From positions 268,501 to 332,500 of the forward strand of contig BSBK01006354.1 of NCBI GenBank assembly GCA_027943335.1: a stretch of 64,000 bases of DNA, in the 5' to 3' direction. The notes below the pieces were generated by a model. That model was not told the origin of the DNA. It did not search any database and saw only the letters and a list, made by a program, of their open reading frames with translations. This DNA comes from Chamaecyparis obtusa. Its lineage: Eukaryota > Streptophyta > Pinopsida > Cupressales > Cupressaceae. The translations under genes and the position numbers were made by a program. Of the stretch, positions 1 through 11,700 are shown piece after piece. The first letter of the stretch is position 1. Every line of letters starts with the position of its first letter.

Positions 1-326
1 AGTTACAATTCTGTGACCCCAAAAGGTGTTTTATTGTGCCAAAATCCACTACCAAGCTGCCACCACTTACTATTGTCACTGCCACACTGTATCATCCCAC
101 CACCAACACCTCCAACAACCACCTTGACAACATCTAGATGCTTCTACCTACAACCCATAATCTTCTTCACAACCACTTTACCGAAATAAGCCTACCAAAA
201 TAGACCCTCTAGCTTCCCCTTGCTCACAACAACCAAGCGTGTGGCAACCTTGTCTCCTACCACCCTCCTCACCCCTTTTCTGACTCAATGATAGGATATG
301 AATTTGCTGAAAGCAATGCCCTAGTG
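1..326. other. No gene seen
   Basis: The start is rich in short CCACCA/CAACAA runs. No open frame, RNA gene or element end is supported here. Confidence 0.5.
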
Positions 327-433
327 TCTAAGAAATTTGTTTGTCTCCAAAGTAAGTTTCAGACATTGTCTTTATCTAACACAAAGCTCACTTAATAGGC
401 CATCATGGCACTCATGATCATTTGTATAAGTTG
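327..433. repeat. Short dispersed direct repeat, copy 1
   Basis: A segment of about 107 bp beginning GTCTAAGAAATT and containing CACTTAATAGGCCATCATGG. It recurs with small changes at 1,053-1,166, so the two copies flank the 443-1,052 repeat. Element class unknown. Confidence 0.7.
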
Positions 434-442
434 CTGCATCTT

Positions 443-1052
443 CATGAGAGGCTCATTTAATAGTCTTAACATCACTATGTTCTTTCCTCTCCTTGATCCA
501 CTTTGTAGCCAAGGCTACATTCCGGCTTGAGTCTGCATTTCCACCATTGGGCTTTTTAAGATAGATCTTCTACTTCACCTAGAGGGAGACAATGAATAAA
601 ATGGACTTGTCTTGATATCGCCATATTACTAACCAAATAAATAGAGCTTTCTTTCTCCACAATTCTAAGAGAGGAAACAAAGTTCCACAACCTGTTGCAT
701 TGGGATATGCAAATTGTAGATGGTGTTATATTAAAACTGTTGTTATGCCAACTTAGTTTTCTTATTTTAATTGTTGGCTAAGGTAGTGTATGTTATCAAA
801 TGGTTGTGAATCGTTGACTCAACCATCGGTCCTTCAAATAGTACCTCCATGATCAAAGAAGAGCATTGATTTATGAAAGGTCTCCTCATAGTGCTTGCAT
901 TATAAACACTAACTCTGGAATAAAGCGTCGATAGCTATATTCTTAGGCAATCATTCTTGATCTGAATAATTAATCATATCTTGTACTTCAATTTATTTTT
1001 TGTTACTGTAGTTTTAGTAGTTAACATAAGCATCCACATTGCTCTCTACTAC
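443..1052. repeat. Dispersed repeat of about 600 bp, copy 1
   Basis: This block (GGCTCATTTAATAGTC through CATAAGCATCCACATTGC) recurs in the same orientation at 3,514-4,110 with many substitutions and small indels. Neither copy has TG...CA ends or a neighbouring primer-binding site, so I do not call them LTRs. No protein is recognisable. Confidence 0.75.
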
Positions 1053-1166
1053 CAGGGTCTAAGAAATTCATTTGTCTCTAGAGGAAATCCGAGACATTGT
1101 CGTTTTCTACCAACACAAAGCTCACTTAATAGGCCATCATGGCACTCATGACCATTTGTATTAGTT
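1053..1166. repeat. Short dispersed direct repeat, copy 2
   Basis: Second copy of the segment at 327-433; both share CTCACTTAATAGGCCATCAT and the following ten or so bases. Confidence 0.7.
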
Positions 1167-1520
1167 GCCCTTGTAATGTCCTCTTTTTGGGAGGATCTTG
1201 GATCTTGCCCTAAAATTACAACAATAAAAGTAAGAAATATAACTCATTAAGATGCAACTTACCATTTAAGGATTTTGTTTCCAACATAAATTTTGGTTTA
1301 TCACTGGCAACCATGTTAGATATTATTTGAAAAATAATTCATAAGACCAATTATTTCTGTTTAGGGTTAGGGATCCCGATCAACAATTATAGGCATCTAC
1401 ATAAAAATAATTATCTTATTCTATTTAGATAAATCATGCAATAACCATCCATGGCTCCATTCCCATAATTAAACATATCTAGAGTTTGGAGAGGAAATCC
1501 ACAAAGGGTGCCCGGTTACT
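1167..1520. other. No gene seen
   Basis: AT-rich DNA without a credible open frame or element boundary. Confidence 0.4.
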
Positions 1521-1797
1521 GTTCAGCTCAATTAAGCCCAAGAGCATGCAACGCCTGACCAAGACGACTCGCCCCTTGGCCCACAAGCAGAGGAACATCC
1601 TGTGATGATTCAGTCCCTTGGGGTGGGCTACTTAATTCGAGGGAACCCGAGTTATAGACGAAGACTGTTCAACCCTTTTAAGCCCAAGAGCACGCAGTGC
1701 GTGACCAAGAGAACTCGCCCCTTGGCCTACAAGCAGAGGAACATCTCGTGATGATTCAATCCCTTGAGGTGGGCTACTTAATCCAAGGGAACCTATG
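1521..1797. repeat. Tandem duplication, period about 146 bp
   Basis: Two adjacent copies starting GTTCA at 1,521 and 1,667. Both contain AAGCCCAAGAGCA, ACTCGCCCCTTGGCC, CAAGCAGAGGAACAT and GGTGGGCTACTTAAT. The unit is GC-richer than its surroundings. It does not fold as a tRNA and no open frame spans it. Function unknown. Confidence 0.8.
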
Positions 1798-2250
1798 TTT
1801 ACCACCTTTCTCTAACATGCTTCCTTCCATTCACATATGATTGCTTATGAGGATCGATTATGAAGCATAACAATTTTATTAACATCTAGTTAGAGATAAT
1901 AGAAGAGCATAGATGTATGAGATAGCACTTATCCATATTGGCTATATTAAGCATGTGTATCAAACATGTATTCATGCATACCACAAATGAACAAGAATGC
2001 TACTGCCTGCAATAAATAATAATTTCTGATCTGATCTTGATTGCTGATATATTATGTGTTGATCTGCTCTTATGAGCACCAATAATTATTAAATTACTTT
2101 CTTTGATGCCTGTTATTTGATCTGCATATGCTACTTTCAAATCTGCTGTATTCATATGTCTGCTGCAAATGTGTATTCATGTGTCTGCTGTACCAAGACT
2201 GCTCTGATTATTATTCTCCTTGTTTCTGCTCCTTAGCAAATGAACTGTCC
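1798..2250. other. No gene seen
   Basis: AT-rich sequence leading into a TA microsatellite. No motif recognised. Confidence 0.4.
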
Positions 2251-2253
2251 TCC

Positions 2254-2347
<94 letters not shown>
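2254..2347. repeat. (TA)n microsatellite with interspersed TG
   Basis: About 94 bp of alternating TA broken only by three TATG steps. Confidence 0.95.
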
Positions 2348-2350
<3 letters not shown>

Positions 2351-2399
2351 GAAGCCCTTGAATAAGCATAATCGTTTCAACCTCGATTCAACAGATTCT

Positions 2400-3060
2400 A
2401 CCAGCCACTATAGAGGATAGGGCACCACTATAGCCCCTCCACCCTGCAGGGGATTCGTGTGCCCTATTCAATTATAGGGTCATCTCCCCAATAACTCCAT
2501 CCAATCTTTCTTCTGTTTTCCTGCTTACTACTTATGAGTGGGTGATCAATCACGTTATCAATTATCCAGGAACTGACAAACATTTGAAAGTAGTGATTCC
2601 CTGGGGGCGAGGAATGTTCAGCCAATGTGGTAGCTTGACCGCTCACTCCTATGTTGATTCCTCGAATCCTGTTTCTCTATTGATTGATCCACATTCTATA
2701 CGTAACATGCCGGGAGGAAACATCAACCCGACTATTGCTTTACAGCAATGACCAAACCAATTGCTTCGTGGAGAATTATTAGCCTAACACGGCTAGCAAT
2801 AGAAGCAGCACGAGGTAGACCAGTTTCAATAGCCTCAATCCCCTATTGAAGAGAGAAAGATGCGGGTAGGGACCCCATCCCATATATAGTTCCGGGGCTG
2901 AGAACCTTCTCTCTTCTCTGGGGTGCTCGGCTGCAATTACTGTCTAGTCAAAGTTGATCCACAACAATTAAATAGGGGGCCTGCATTCATTGTTACTCTG
3001 CATCATTCGATTCCCCCCGAAAAAAGAAAAAGGCTCGGCTCGAAAGAATATATGGGGATA
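2400..3060. other. GC-richer block, possibly an old organellar insertion
   Basis: This block differs from its AT-rich surroundings: balanced base composition, longer non-repetitive stretches, and features such as CATTCGATTCCCCCCGAAAA and AAAGGCTCGGCTCGAAAG that resemble plant mitochondrial non-coding DNA. I could not match it to any organellar gene. Open frames inside it (for example 2,542-2,751, plus) have no domain I recognise. An old retroelement is equally possible. Confidence 0.25.
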
Positions 3061-3513
3061 CGGAGGGCGCGCACACATACACACAGATATATATATAATA
3101 GATGTAGTCACAACTCTTTACTTGCAAGGGATGCAACTCTTCATTTTTGAAGAGAGGTGCTTTTCCAGAAGAGGTCAGCCTCTTTGAACAAGACATATAT
3201 GACTTTACTTTTCAAATCGCTTATAGGTGAAGGTTAACCAAGCAATCATTTACTTTATTTTATTTTATAAAAGATGGGCACCAAGCTAGGTTGGCCAGCA
3301 GTCATTTTGATCATTTCCATAAAGGTTGGCCAGCGTTTCATCTATTTAAACTCAAGCACTTACAAAAGGGAGTCCGCTAAATGCTAGAAAATTGTGACAT
3401 CTTATAAATAAGGCAATTTTCTGATCAGTGATGCATATCTGTTTAAATTTATTTTTACTTTCTTTGAAGGAGGGGTGGGAAGGAACATGGCGGGGGCATG
3501 ACAGCTCTATCTA
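3061..3513. other. No gene seen
   Basis: Contains short CA and TA runs near 3,075-3,095 and a duplicated GGTTGGCCAGC motif near 3,290 and 3,323. No gene supported. Confidence 0.4.
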
Positions 3514-4110
3514 CATGGGAGGCTCATTTAATAGTCTCAACATCACCACAGTCTTTCCTCGCCTTGATCTGCTTTGCAGCCAAGAGGCTACCCACTGGCC
3601 CTTGTCTGCATTTCCTCCTCTCGACTTTTGAAGATAGATCTCGTTCGCCTAGATGGAGACAATGAAGAAATTGGACTTGTCCTGATTTTGCCATATTACT
3701 AACCAAATAAATAGATCTGTTTTTCTTCACAATTCTGAGAGAGCAAACAGAGTCCCACAATTTGTCACATTGGGATATGCAAGTTTTATATTAAAACTGT
3801 TGTTATGGTGACTTAGTTTCGTTATTTTCATTGTTGACAAGGTAGTGTAAGTTATTAAATGGTTGTGAATAGTTGACTTAAGCATTGGTTCTTCAAATAG
3901 TACCTCCATGATCAAAGAAGGGCACTGATTTACAAAGGTCCTCCTTGTAGTGCTTGCATTATAAAGTTAAACACTACTTCTAAAATAAACCATTGATAGC
4001 TACATTCTTATACATTTATACTTGATCTGAGTAATTATTCATATCTTGTACTGCAATTCATCTTTTGTTATTGTAGTTTTAGTAGTTAACATAAGCATCC
4101 ACATTGCTTT
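3514..4110. repeat. Dispersed repeat of about 600 bp, copy 2
   Basis: Direct-orientation partner of 443-1,052. Shared landmarks are GGCTCATTTAATAGTC at the left, GCCATATTACTAACCAAATA in the middle and AACATAAGCATCCACATTGC at the right. Confidence 0.75.
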
Positions 4111-4776
4111 CTAATCTATAGTCTAGCTTCTATTGCTTCATCCCCACCAAAAATCTCCCTCTTTTAGTGCTGCAATAGAAGAATTGGGCACTAGTATAGG
4201 AGGTCTTGAGCAAGAATATGCTAATATAGTGTCTTTTTCATCTCTAGCCACCATCAAAAGATCAATAGTAGGGAATGACATGTGAAAGGAATTTCAGCTC
4301 AAGTATAGAAGGGAGGAAGTCAAGTGGAGTAGGGGTCTTGGTGAGGAACTGGAAGTTTAAATGTAGGTGTGAATCTGGTTAGTTATACAAGAAAATATTC
4401 CCTCAAGGAACAATAAGTTCTTATAATACCTACGTTATCCCCACTGCACTCACACAACACTTGCTACACAAAATCTTTCTCCATACCTTTGCTAATTGTG
4501 AAACAAGTGACAATCTCCTACACCTAATTTCTTCTCTAAATGGAGTGGGATATCCTATAGGAGAATGTCATTAAGCACCCGCACTTTCAACTTTGGAAGC
4601 ATTAAAGGGGAGGATGTGAATAGTGCAAAGAGAATGTCAAGAGGAGTGAAAAATCTACCCACTAAATCACATATGTATATGCATTGAAAGTTGCCTACCA
4701 ATTTAAGGTGCTCTTAGATTTGTGTATTAAGAAATATTCACTTCTATTGTATCTACCAATAAAAACTCTCCCTAGG
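4111..4776. other. No gene seen
   Basis: Mixed-composition DNA up to the hAT-like target site. No element or gene recognised. Confidence 0.4.
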
Positions 4777-4784
4777 TTCACTTC

Positions 4785-6286
4785 CCATGTTCCACAAAGT
4801 TTCGGGCGTGGGACGGGGACGCAATTCAGGTACGGGTACGGTTTAGGGCCAATTTTTAGGGGACGGAAGGGGACGACTATTAAAAAAATAGGGGAATTTA
4901 TATATATATATCATAACTTTGATAAAACATTTATCATAGACATTTTAGAAGCTTAATACATAGCATTAGACTTGAATTGAGATTTCACATGTGAATCGAT
5001 AAGCAAAATAACAAAATTCAAATGCTTTCATTGTAATATATGGCATACATATAGAAAAAATGCCCAAAGGCTCCAAATTTGAGCCATGAAATGACATAAA
5101 ATATTAAAATGTAAATACCATAGTAACAAGGGGACGTGTCCCCCCCCTAAATCCCAGACGCACCCGAGACGGGGACGCACCAAGGACGGGGGGATGGCGT
5201 CTTGGAGTCCCTGGCGAAGCCACCATCCCGCCGCCGTCCCGGTGGGGGACGCGGGGACGCCTGGACGTCCCTTGACCTTGAAGGGACGCCTAGATGTCCC
5301 CTGTCTCGACAGTTTTAAAAAGTGCAAAAAAAAAACAAAAACAAGTTTTTAAATTTTTTAATTGGTTACATTGTAACCCTAGACATATGTGGGGCCCGTC
5401 TATTATGTTTTATTGCATGAAAACACTTTGAAGATTCGTTTCTATTGAGTTTTTCATTTCTATGTGTTTGCAACAGCAGCTAGAAGAAGAGTGAATAGCT
5501 AAAAAAAGGTTGATTGTAAGAGTGAAAAGATTGATTGCAACTATTAACAATGCAATGTTCAATGTTCAATGATTTTACTATTTAACTTTACATCTTTATG
5601 TCTTAGACTCTTATATTGTTATACATCTTTTCATAACTACCATTTTAAGTACCACATGTATAGTATATACTATACACCCCCCTCATCCCCTGCCGCCGTC
5701 CCCAAATTGAGGCTCCTCTGTCCCCCCTGTCCTGAAAACTTGTCCCCCCCGTCCCGAAAACGGTAGGTATAAGAGTCTAAATCAAGTAGATTTGATGCCC
5801 TAACCTCCCCTTTCAACTATTGTTCACTCTTTGACTAGCTAGCTTCTCCTTCTCTTGCTGCTCTTCTCCTTTGTGAATGTGAAAATGATTTTTTTTCCCT
5901 TCTTTTTGGTTATTTTATGCTTAGATTAGGTTTTGGTATTGTTAAATGTGGTTTAGGTGTCCTTGTGGGCTAGCCGACCTTTTTTTCAAATTTAAAAATG
6001 CCTTATTTTTTAACACTGGCAGTCCAAAAATGGCTTGGGCCATAGGGGATGACCAGAAGTCCCCGAGACGGGTAGGGGACTTCTAGCTGTCCCCTAGCCG
6101 TCCCGGGGACTTCTAGCCGTACCCCCGTACCCTGCTGCTCTCAAACTGGTGTTTCAGGGACAATACCTGATTTGCTCATTTTGAAATGCCATTGGGGACG
6201 ACAAAAATCTGTCCCTGCATCCCCGTACTGTACTAGGGACGGGAACGGGTCTAAAAGTCTAGGGGATGTGTCCTTGTGGAGCACAA
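4785..6286. mobile_element. Nonautonomous hAT-like DNA transposon (element A)
   Basis: An 8-bp target duplication TTCACTTC lies at 4,777-4,784 and again at 6,287-6,294. The ends form imperfect inverted repeats: CCATGTTCCACAAAG on the left and, read inward, TTGTGCTCCACAAGG on the right, differing mainly by transitions. Both subterminal regions are crowded with GGGACGGGGACG-type repeats (about 4,805-4,880 and 6,030-6,260), with another array at 5,150-5,290 and 5,670-5,765. Subterminal repeat arrays and 8-bp duplications are typical of the hAT superfamily. No transposase frame is present, so it would have depended on an enzyme supplied in trans. Confidence 0.8.
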
Positions 6287-6294
6287 TTCACTTC

Positions 6295-6900
6295 TTGAAG
6301 CATTGGGTGAAGGAGAAATATTGAAAGTTTGCATACAACTCCAATGCTCTATGAAGAATATTGCTCAATTTCTAGGCAGAAGGCTTCTTATGATCATTAC
6401 ATTGATGACAATTTGGAATTGGAGCTCATTCGCCATTTTTCATGCCTTTCCCTCATTTTTTGTTCCCTCACAAAGAAAGGTGGTGGAGGTTGCCATGAAA
6501 ACCTCACTGTGAGATCAAATAAGGGAGACCAGGGTTGCCATAAAATCCTACTACTTAAACCAGGGTTGCCATGGGAGACCCTATGAAAACTAAGCTTTGT
6601 CCACTTTATATTAGGAGAAGCTTAATTCAGAGAGGGTTAACCTCTATATTAGTTGTACAGATTTGTGGACAAAGCCTCATTGGTTTTATGGAGTTTGAAG
6701 AATGAAACCCCATCAGATTTCCGAGGGCAACTTCACTCAGAAGTTGCGTTTACACTTTAAGCTTGGCGAATTTTAATTTCGTGGCATTTTCACTTTCTGA
6801 ATAAATTTGTAATCATTGTAATATTTGTTATCAACAAACAATTTAAGTATTTGAATGAAATACTTTGTTTGAGCTAGTAATCTATATAAATGTGTATAGA
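6295..6900. other. No gene seen
   Basis: Contains a short local duplication around CAGGGTTGCCAT (about 6,530 and 6,560). No gene supported. Confidence 0.4.
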
Positions 6901-7690
6901 AGAAGCTTAAATAGAATGAAGAAAGAATTCAAAGAGACGATGAAAAAAATTGAAATAATTGATTTAGAACCTGTGCAGTATTTTCTTGGCATGGAGGTAT
7001 GTGGATCTAATGGTAAGATCTTTATTTATCAAGCCAAGTAGGTACGGGATATATTGAATAAGTTTAACATGCTAGATTGTAAAGGAATTGATGCACCAAT
7101 TGCTCATGGAGAAAAAATGATGAAAGAAGATGGACCACCAAAAGTAGATGAAAGAAATACAAAAATACATGCTAGATTGTAAAGGCATTGATGCACAGAT
7201 TGCATGTTGAGAAAAAATGATAAAAGTAGATGGGTCACCAAAAGTAGGTGAGAAATGAAATACAAAAGTATTGTTGGATAGTTAATATATTTGATAGCTA
7301 CAAGACTGGATGTTATGTTTGCTGTATCAAGGGAAACATTGGAACTTACAAAAAGACATTTACAAGTAGCATAAAGAATAATAAGTTATGTGAAAGGAGT
7401 AAAGGATCATGGAATTCATTATCATATGGTTGAAGTATCAAAGCTGTTTGCTTATTTAGATTTAGATTGGGTAGAATCATTAGATGATTAGAATGTTGTT
7501 TTATATTAGGAAGTCTGCTGATTATATGAAGTTCAAAGAAGCAGAATATAGTTGTATTATCCAATACAAAAGCAGAGTATGTTACATTAACAACATGGAC
7601 TCAAGCAGTTTCGTGAAGAAGACTTTTGGAAAATTGAAAAGAACAATAAATAAAATTTCATTTTAATATTTTGTAGCAAAATGCAAAAGT
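6901..7690 (+). pseudogene. Ty1/copia reverse transcriptase-RNase H remnant
   Basis: Translating across frames gives the end of a copia reverse transcriptase (a PVQYFLGMEV-like motif followed by the DILNKFNMLDCK segment). A short internal repeat (CATGCTAGATTGTAAAGG at about 7,068 and 7,169) follows. Next come the VIGSLLYL-like and LFAYLDLDW regions and an NTKAEYVTLTTWTQAV motif typical of copia RNase H. Several stops and frameshifts interrupt it. No LTRs were found, so this is a dead internal fragment. Assignment to the copia superfamily is firm; the lineage is not. Confidence 0.75.
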
Positions 7691-7803
7691 AGTTGGACAC
7701 GAAAAGAAGCAGTTAAAAATAGGAGCAGCAGTAAAAAAAAATGAATATAAAATGAGGAAGATAAAAGTAGTACTTTTTGTTGTTGTTTAAAAGCAAGATT
7801 ATG

Positions 7804-8057
7804 CTATGTTGCCGATCTTGGTACTGATACAGATTTGGGTTTGGATTTAGATTCCCGGATTCAGCAAATTTTTTTATTGGGTGGTTCCAGTACCACGGGT
7901 ATATATAATTATATAGATATTTTCACACACACACAGACACACACACATGTATATATATGTATGTATGTATATTCATAGATTCATACTTGTAACATGTTCA
8001 ATGTTCATTCATCATTGGCTCAAAACTTCAAACATATAATTGATTGATTGATTCAAT

Positions 8058-8110
<53 letters not shown>

Positions 8111-8431
8111 AACATGTTCAATGTTCATTCATCATTGGTTCATGTATATTCATAGGAAAATGCTACAGCTGTAGAACAAAGCAAAAATGGTGAAAATTGC
8201 TTGAGAGATGAATGAATGATCATCAAATAACCAAATGCATGCATTATGGTTGAAATTAGATGCTTTTTAGATTTTAAAAAATAAAAATAGCATGTGGGGC
8301 CTGTTTTTGAGCGCCCATAGCCTTGGGTGCGGTCAAGCATCCGGATTCCCTGTCGGTTTTGCTGGAATCCGGGCAGAATCCAGAAAGAATCAGAATCAGA
8401 CTTGCACTGGAATTAGGATCTGGTATCTTAG
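7804..8431. mobile_element. Nonautonomous hAT-like DNA transposon (element D)
   Basis: Perfect 8-bp duplication AGATTATG at 7,796-7,803 and 8,432-8,439. Inverted ends: CTATGTTGCCGATC on the left, and CTAAGATACCAGATC read inward from the right. Subterminal regions carry GGATTC/GAATCC repeats (7,850-7,865 and 8,340-8,400). The centre holds CA, TG and ATGT microsatellites (7,925-7,975, 8,055-8,110) and two copies of AACATGTTCAATGTTCATTC. No coding capacity. Confidence 0.75.
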
Positions 8432-8439
8432 AGATTATG

Positions 8440-9087
8440 TTTAGAAGCTTGTGAGGGCTCACATATTGAGTTTTGGGTTTGGGTTTATGGTTTGGTGTCT
8501 CTTGTAATGGAAACAAAATTGATGTGAGGTTCCAATAGTTGAGTATCAAAAATCAGCAAATGATGTTGGGAATATTTCAATTTTAAAATCTGATTTACAC
8601 AAGCAATTTGGTTTCTATTGGGTGCTCAAAATTTGGTCTATGTCGGTAAATATTTGTCATAGATGTGTGTGAAAATCAGTAGTATAAGTCTACATTTTGG
8701 TTCCATGAAGTCACATACAAAAGCAAGGATTTCCAATTATTAAATTGTGTGATTGTGTGTGTTTAAAAGTAGATGATGTGCAGGTTGTCCAACCTTTGTG
8801 TTGAGTCCAATTTGGTGGGTTGTGTGCTGTTGTGCTAGGATAAGGTTGCCATTCATTTGGCCCACTAGCCTTGATTCCATTAAATGATATCATAGTGGGT
8901 TGATCTTGTATGTGTGTGTTTTTGGCTCAAGGAGTAAGGGTCATTGGGATTGTGGTTATGTGGGAGTGGCTGTGAAGATTTATTCTAAAAGAAGAAATGA
9001 GGTGGTCTAGAGAAGGCCCATGAGATGTGAATATGGAGAGGACACTGAGGGGTTATGTGGTAAATTTCTTGAGAGGTAGGATTCTCT
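8440..9087. other. No gene seen
   Basis: Some open stretches exist on the minus strand near 8,710-8,890, but no domain is recognisable and codon use looks random. Confidence 0.4.
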
Positions 9088-9503
9088 TATTGCATAGATA
9101 CTTGGCATCAATCTAAGATAGGATGAGAGGGTAGAAGTTGTGATAGAGAAGTCATTGGACGAAGTCCAAGGTGTCCAAGCACGGTGACAGTGGAAAATAA
9201 AGTAGAAGTAGCAAAAGAGTATCTCTTACCTTTAGAAGAGATGTGAAATGATAATTGATTGATTGAATGAAGTAATTACAAAGGAGACGAGGGCTCCTTA
9301 AATAATGAAATGCAAAGACGATGTTCCTAAAAGAAACAATCATTACTTGAGAACTGAAATAGAAACATACTAAACTATCTAGCTAACTAAAAACATTAAG
9401 TGATTAGATACATCTGAAGATACATAAAGTGACCAAATATGTTAAGTGACTTAAATGACCATTATGAGGTAAATAACACAATATTATTCTAATACCCTCC
9501 CTT
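9088..9503 (-). mobile_element. Possible minus-strand copia 3' LTR with polypurine tract
   Basis: Read on the minus strand, AAGGGAGGG (plus 9,495-9,503) is directly followed by TATTAGAATAATATTG. This is the same arrangement as the delimited copia element at 12,799-14,275, whose 3' LTR starts GGGAGGG-TATTACGATAATAG. The LTR would run leftward to about 9,088, where the plus strand reads TATTGC. No partner LTR or target duplication was found, so the left boundary is a guess. Confidence 0.35.
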
Positions 9504-10219
9504 AATACTTAACAGTCAATTTATTAACTAACTACCTTGCAAAATACTTGACAAAATTTGTAAGTCCTTTGGCTATGGATACATAGAAGGCTGCCCCCTT
9601 CTCCTTAGAACACTTTGTGACATGAGCCTTCTGTTGGGACCCTCCCTGGTGCTATAGAACTTCTGGATATGACCAAGTTTACCTTAATCCTTCCAACTTG
9701 ATGTCGGGTGACAAAGCTATCCCTCCCTTTATCTAGAGATACTGAGATTAGCTTCAAAAAACTTTGTTACTTTGAAAAACAATGATTTTGTCAAAAAATG
9801 TCAAAAGCAACAACCATAGTTTGCAAACTTGGACTCTGAGAATACTCGGCAAGCCCAAAATTCTCAACTTGACAAAAACTCGACAACTTAGAAAGTACTA
9901 AAAAATTAAATCTCTTAAAGAAACATATTTTAAAAAAAAATTCAATTACAAAATATATTAAATTAAAAATTGACATCTCGAAAGAGAAAATGCATTGTTT
10001 CATAGCAAAAACATGATGTGAAAAACATATTTTAACCAGTGTTTTACGTAGATTAACATTTTTACCCATGGTTTTTTGTGTCTATAAAATCACGAGGGTT
10101 AAACTTGTGAAAACTCGCCCAACAAAAAAATAGAGAGTACTCAAAGAGTTTGCAAACTATGGCAGCAACACTTACGAACACCAATAAACTCCAATACATT
10201 TGTAGGAACAACATTTGTC
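9504..10219. other. No gene seen; possible copia interior
   Basis: If 9,088-9,503 is a 3' LTR, this is the end of that element's interior. I could not recover a protein motif. AT content rises toward 10,000. Confidence 0.3.
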
Positions 10220-10762
10220 CTTGATGTTGAAAATGAACCAGAATATAGCAGAATGAAAGAGAGCTCAAAGCAAAACTGAATAAAACAGATAACACAAACT
10301 TTTACCCTGGGAAAAACCCTCCTCACCGAGGGAAACAACCCAGCCCACAGAAATCGTATGATCTTTTATTGAAGTTCAATACAAATTACAATAACTTGCT
10401 CTTGATTGTCTTCTCAGCTTTGACAGTCAATAGATTACTAATATCTTGCACATGAAAAGCCTCAATGATCATGCGATGATCATAAACAATAATACAAAAC
10501 AACTGAAGTAAATCGCATTACATGAATGAGATAATCGAATGTGATATAGCTCACTCACAGAGCATATATGAGAATGCTGCAGATATATTGATGCACGGGC
10601 TGTAGTCACACCTACTTGGAGCCTCTTTGTAGAGAGAAAATCAAATACTGAATACTGATATGCAATGCCTCTTGCCTTTTCTTTTGATCGTTCACAGTAC
10701 AAAAACATAACTTGCAGATAATGATGAATCTCAAGTATGAATACACATGATGATATGGTGGG

Positions 10763-10828
10763 CCAAGGGAGGTGATGCTTCACCTTACTTGGCGTTCCAC
10801 CAAGTAAGGTGAAGCGCCATCACCTTGG
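10763..10828. repeat. Hairpin inside solo LTR
   Basis: Inverted repeat with arms of about 29 bases (outer CCAAGG, inner CTTCACCTTACTTGG) and a 7-base loop CGTTCCA. Arms differ by only a few bases. It could be a regulatory or polyadenylation-associated structure of the LTR, or a small foldback insertion. Confidence 0.85.
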
Positions 10829-10998
10829 ACGTTACAAATGAGGAGATGTTGATGATACAAAACAACCATCATAATAATACCAAATGCCAATGAAACAAAT
10901 ATGGAACCGTTAATAACCAACCGGTTCAAACCGACAGTAAAATAAATGATGATGCTATATGAAAAGGAAACACGGCCCATGAAGAACGAATGAGTGTC

Positions 10999-11030
10999 GT
11001 TGGTGGTTAAGCACATGCTTAATCACCAAC
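10999..11030. repeat. Near-perfect palindrome inside solo LTR
   Basis: GTTGGTGGTTAAGCA and its complement with one mismatch, separated by CA. It lies about 145 bp from the right end of the LTR, i.e. near the start of the LTR if it is minus-oriented. Confidence 0.85.
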
Positions 11031-11229
11031 AAAAGTGATGCAATGTACATAAGTATCAACAACAGGCACAGATAGGCGGACGGGCAATAGTAATATAGTT
11101 CACCAAAAATAGATGAAGAAGGCAACAATAAGAGTCGCAGTTGAAGTCTCTGTCGCAACTACTCAACTTCAACACTTGAAACCCTAAGTACAACCCAAAC
11201 CACTCTACAAGAAACCATAATTTTATAAA

Positions 11230-11700
11230 AAAATGTCAAAACATTTTTAAAAAATGGAAAGCCATGATTTTGTGAAAAAATCATCAAAAATCTTCATTTT
11301 GAGGAAAAAAGGAAAAAACCCATGATTTTTTTTCAAATCATAAAAAAACTAGCAAACCTACGATAAAGAAAACCTAAATTATTTTGGCAAAATCGAGCAA
11401 AAACTCTTTTACAAAACATCAAGATTTTTTTGTGGAAAATATTGAGCAAATCCCAGAAAATAAATAGAAAGTTTGCATGATTTTTTTGAAAAAAAACAAA
11501 AAAACATCATGATTTTTTTGTGGAAAAAAATCAGAAAAACCATCACGATTTTTTTGTAAAGAATCAGAAAACCCCATGATTTTCTGTGGGAAAAAAATCC
11601 CGAAAACCCATCATGATTTTTTGTGGAAAAAAATTCAGAAAACCCTCCATCAATATTTTTTGTGGAAAAAAAATCAAGAAACCCTCCATTTATGAGCAAA
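11230..11700. repeat. Degenerate A-rich tandem repeat, unit about 36 bp
   Basis: At least eight diverged units resembling CATGATTTTTTGTGGAAAAA followed by TCAGAAAACCC. On the minus strand the array reads as a repetitive Phe/Lys-rich frame (11,409-11,747), which I take as a by-product of the repeat rather than a gene. Confidence 0.75.

Larger units (their letters stand above)
10225..11174 (-). mobile_element. Solo LTR, 950 bp
   Basis: The segment starts TGTTGAA and ends TTCAACA, and is flanked by the 5-bp duplication CTTGA at 10,220-10,224 and 11,175-11,179. No internal element sequence lies between, so this is an LTR left by recombination between two LTRs. It includes CTGGGAAAAACCCTCCTCACC, a pattern also seen in the minus-strand LTR at 16,821-17,509 (CTGGGAAAACTCTCATGAGG). 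On that basis I infer minus orientation. It contains two strong hairpins, listed separately. Confidence 0.8.

Noticed and set aside
443..4110. The two 600-bp direct repeats as LTRs of one element
   Set aside because: No TG...CA ends, no primer-binding site, no polypurine tract and no target duplication.
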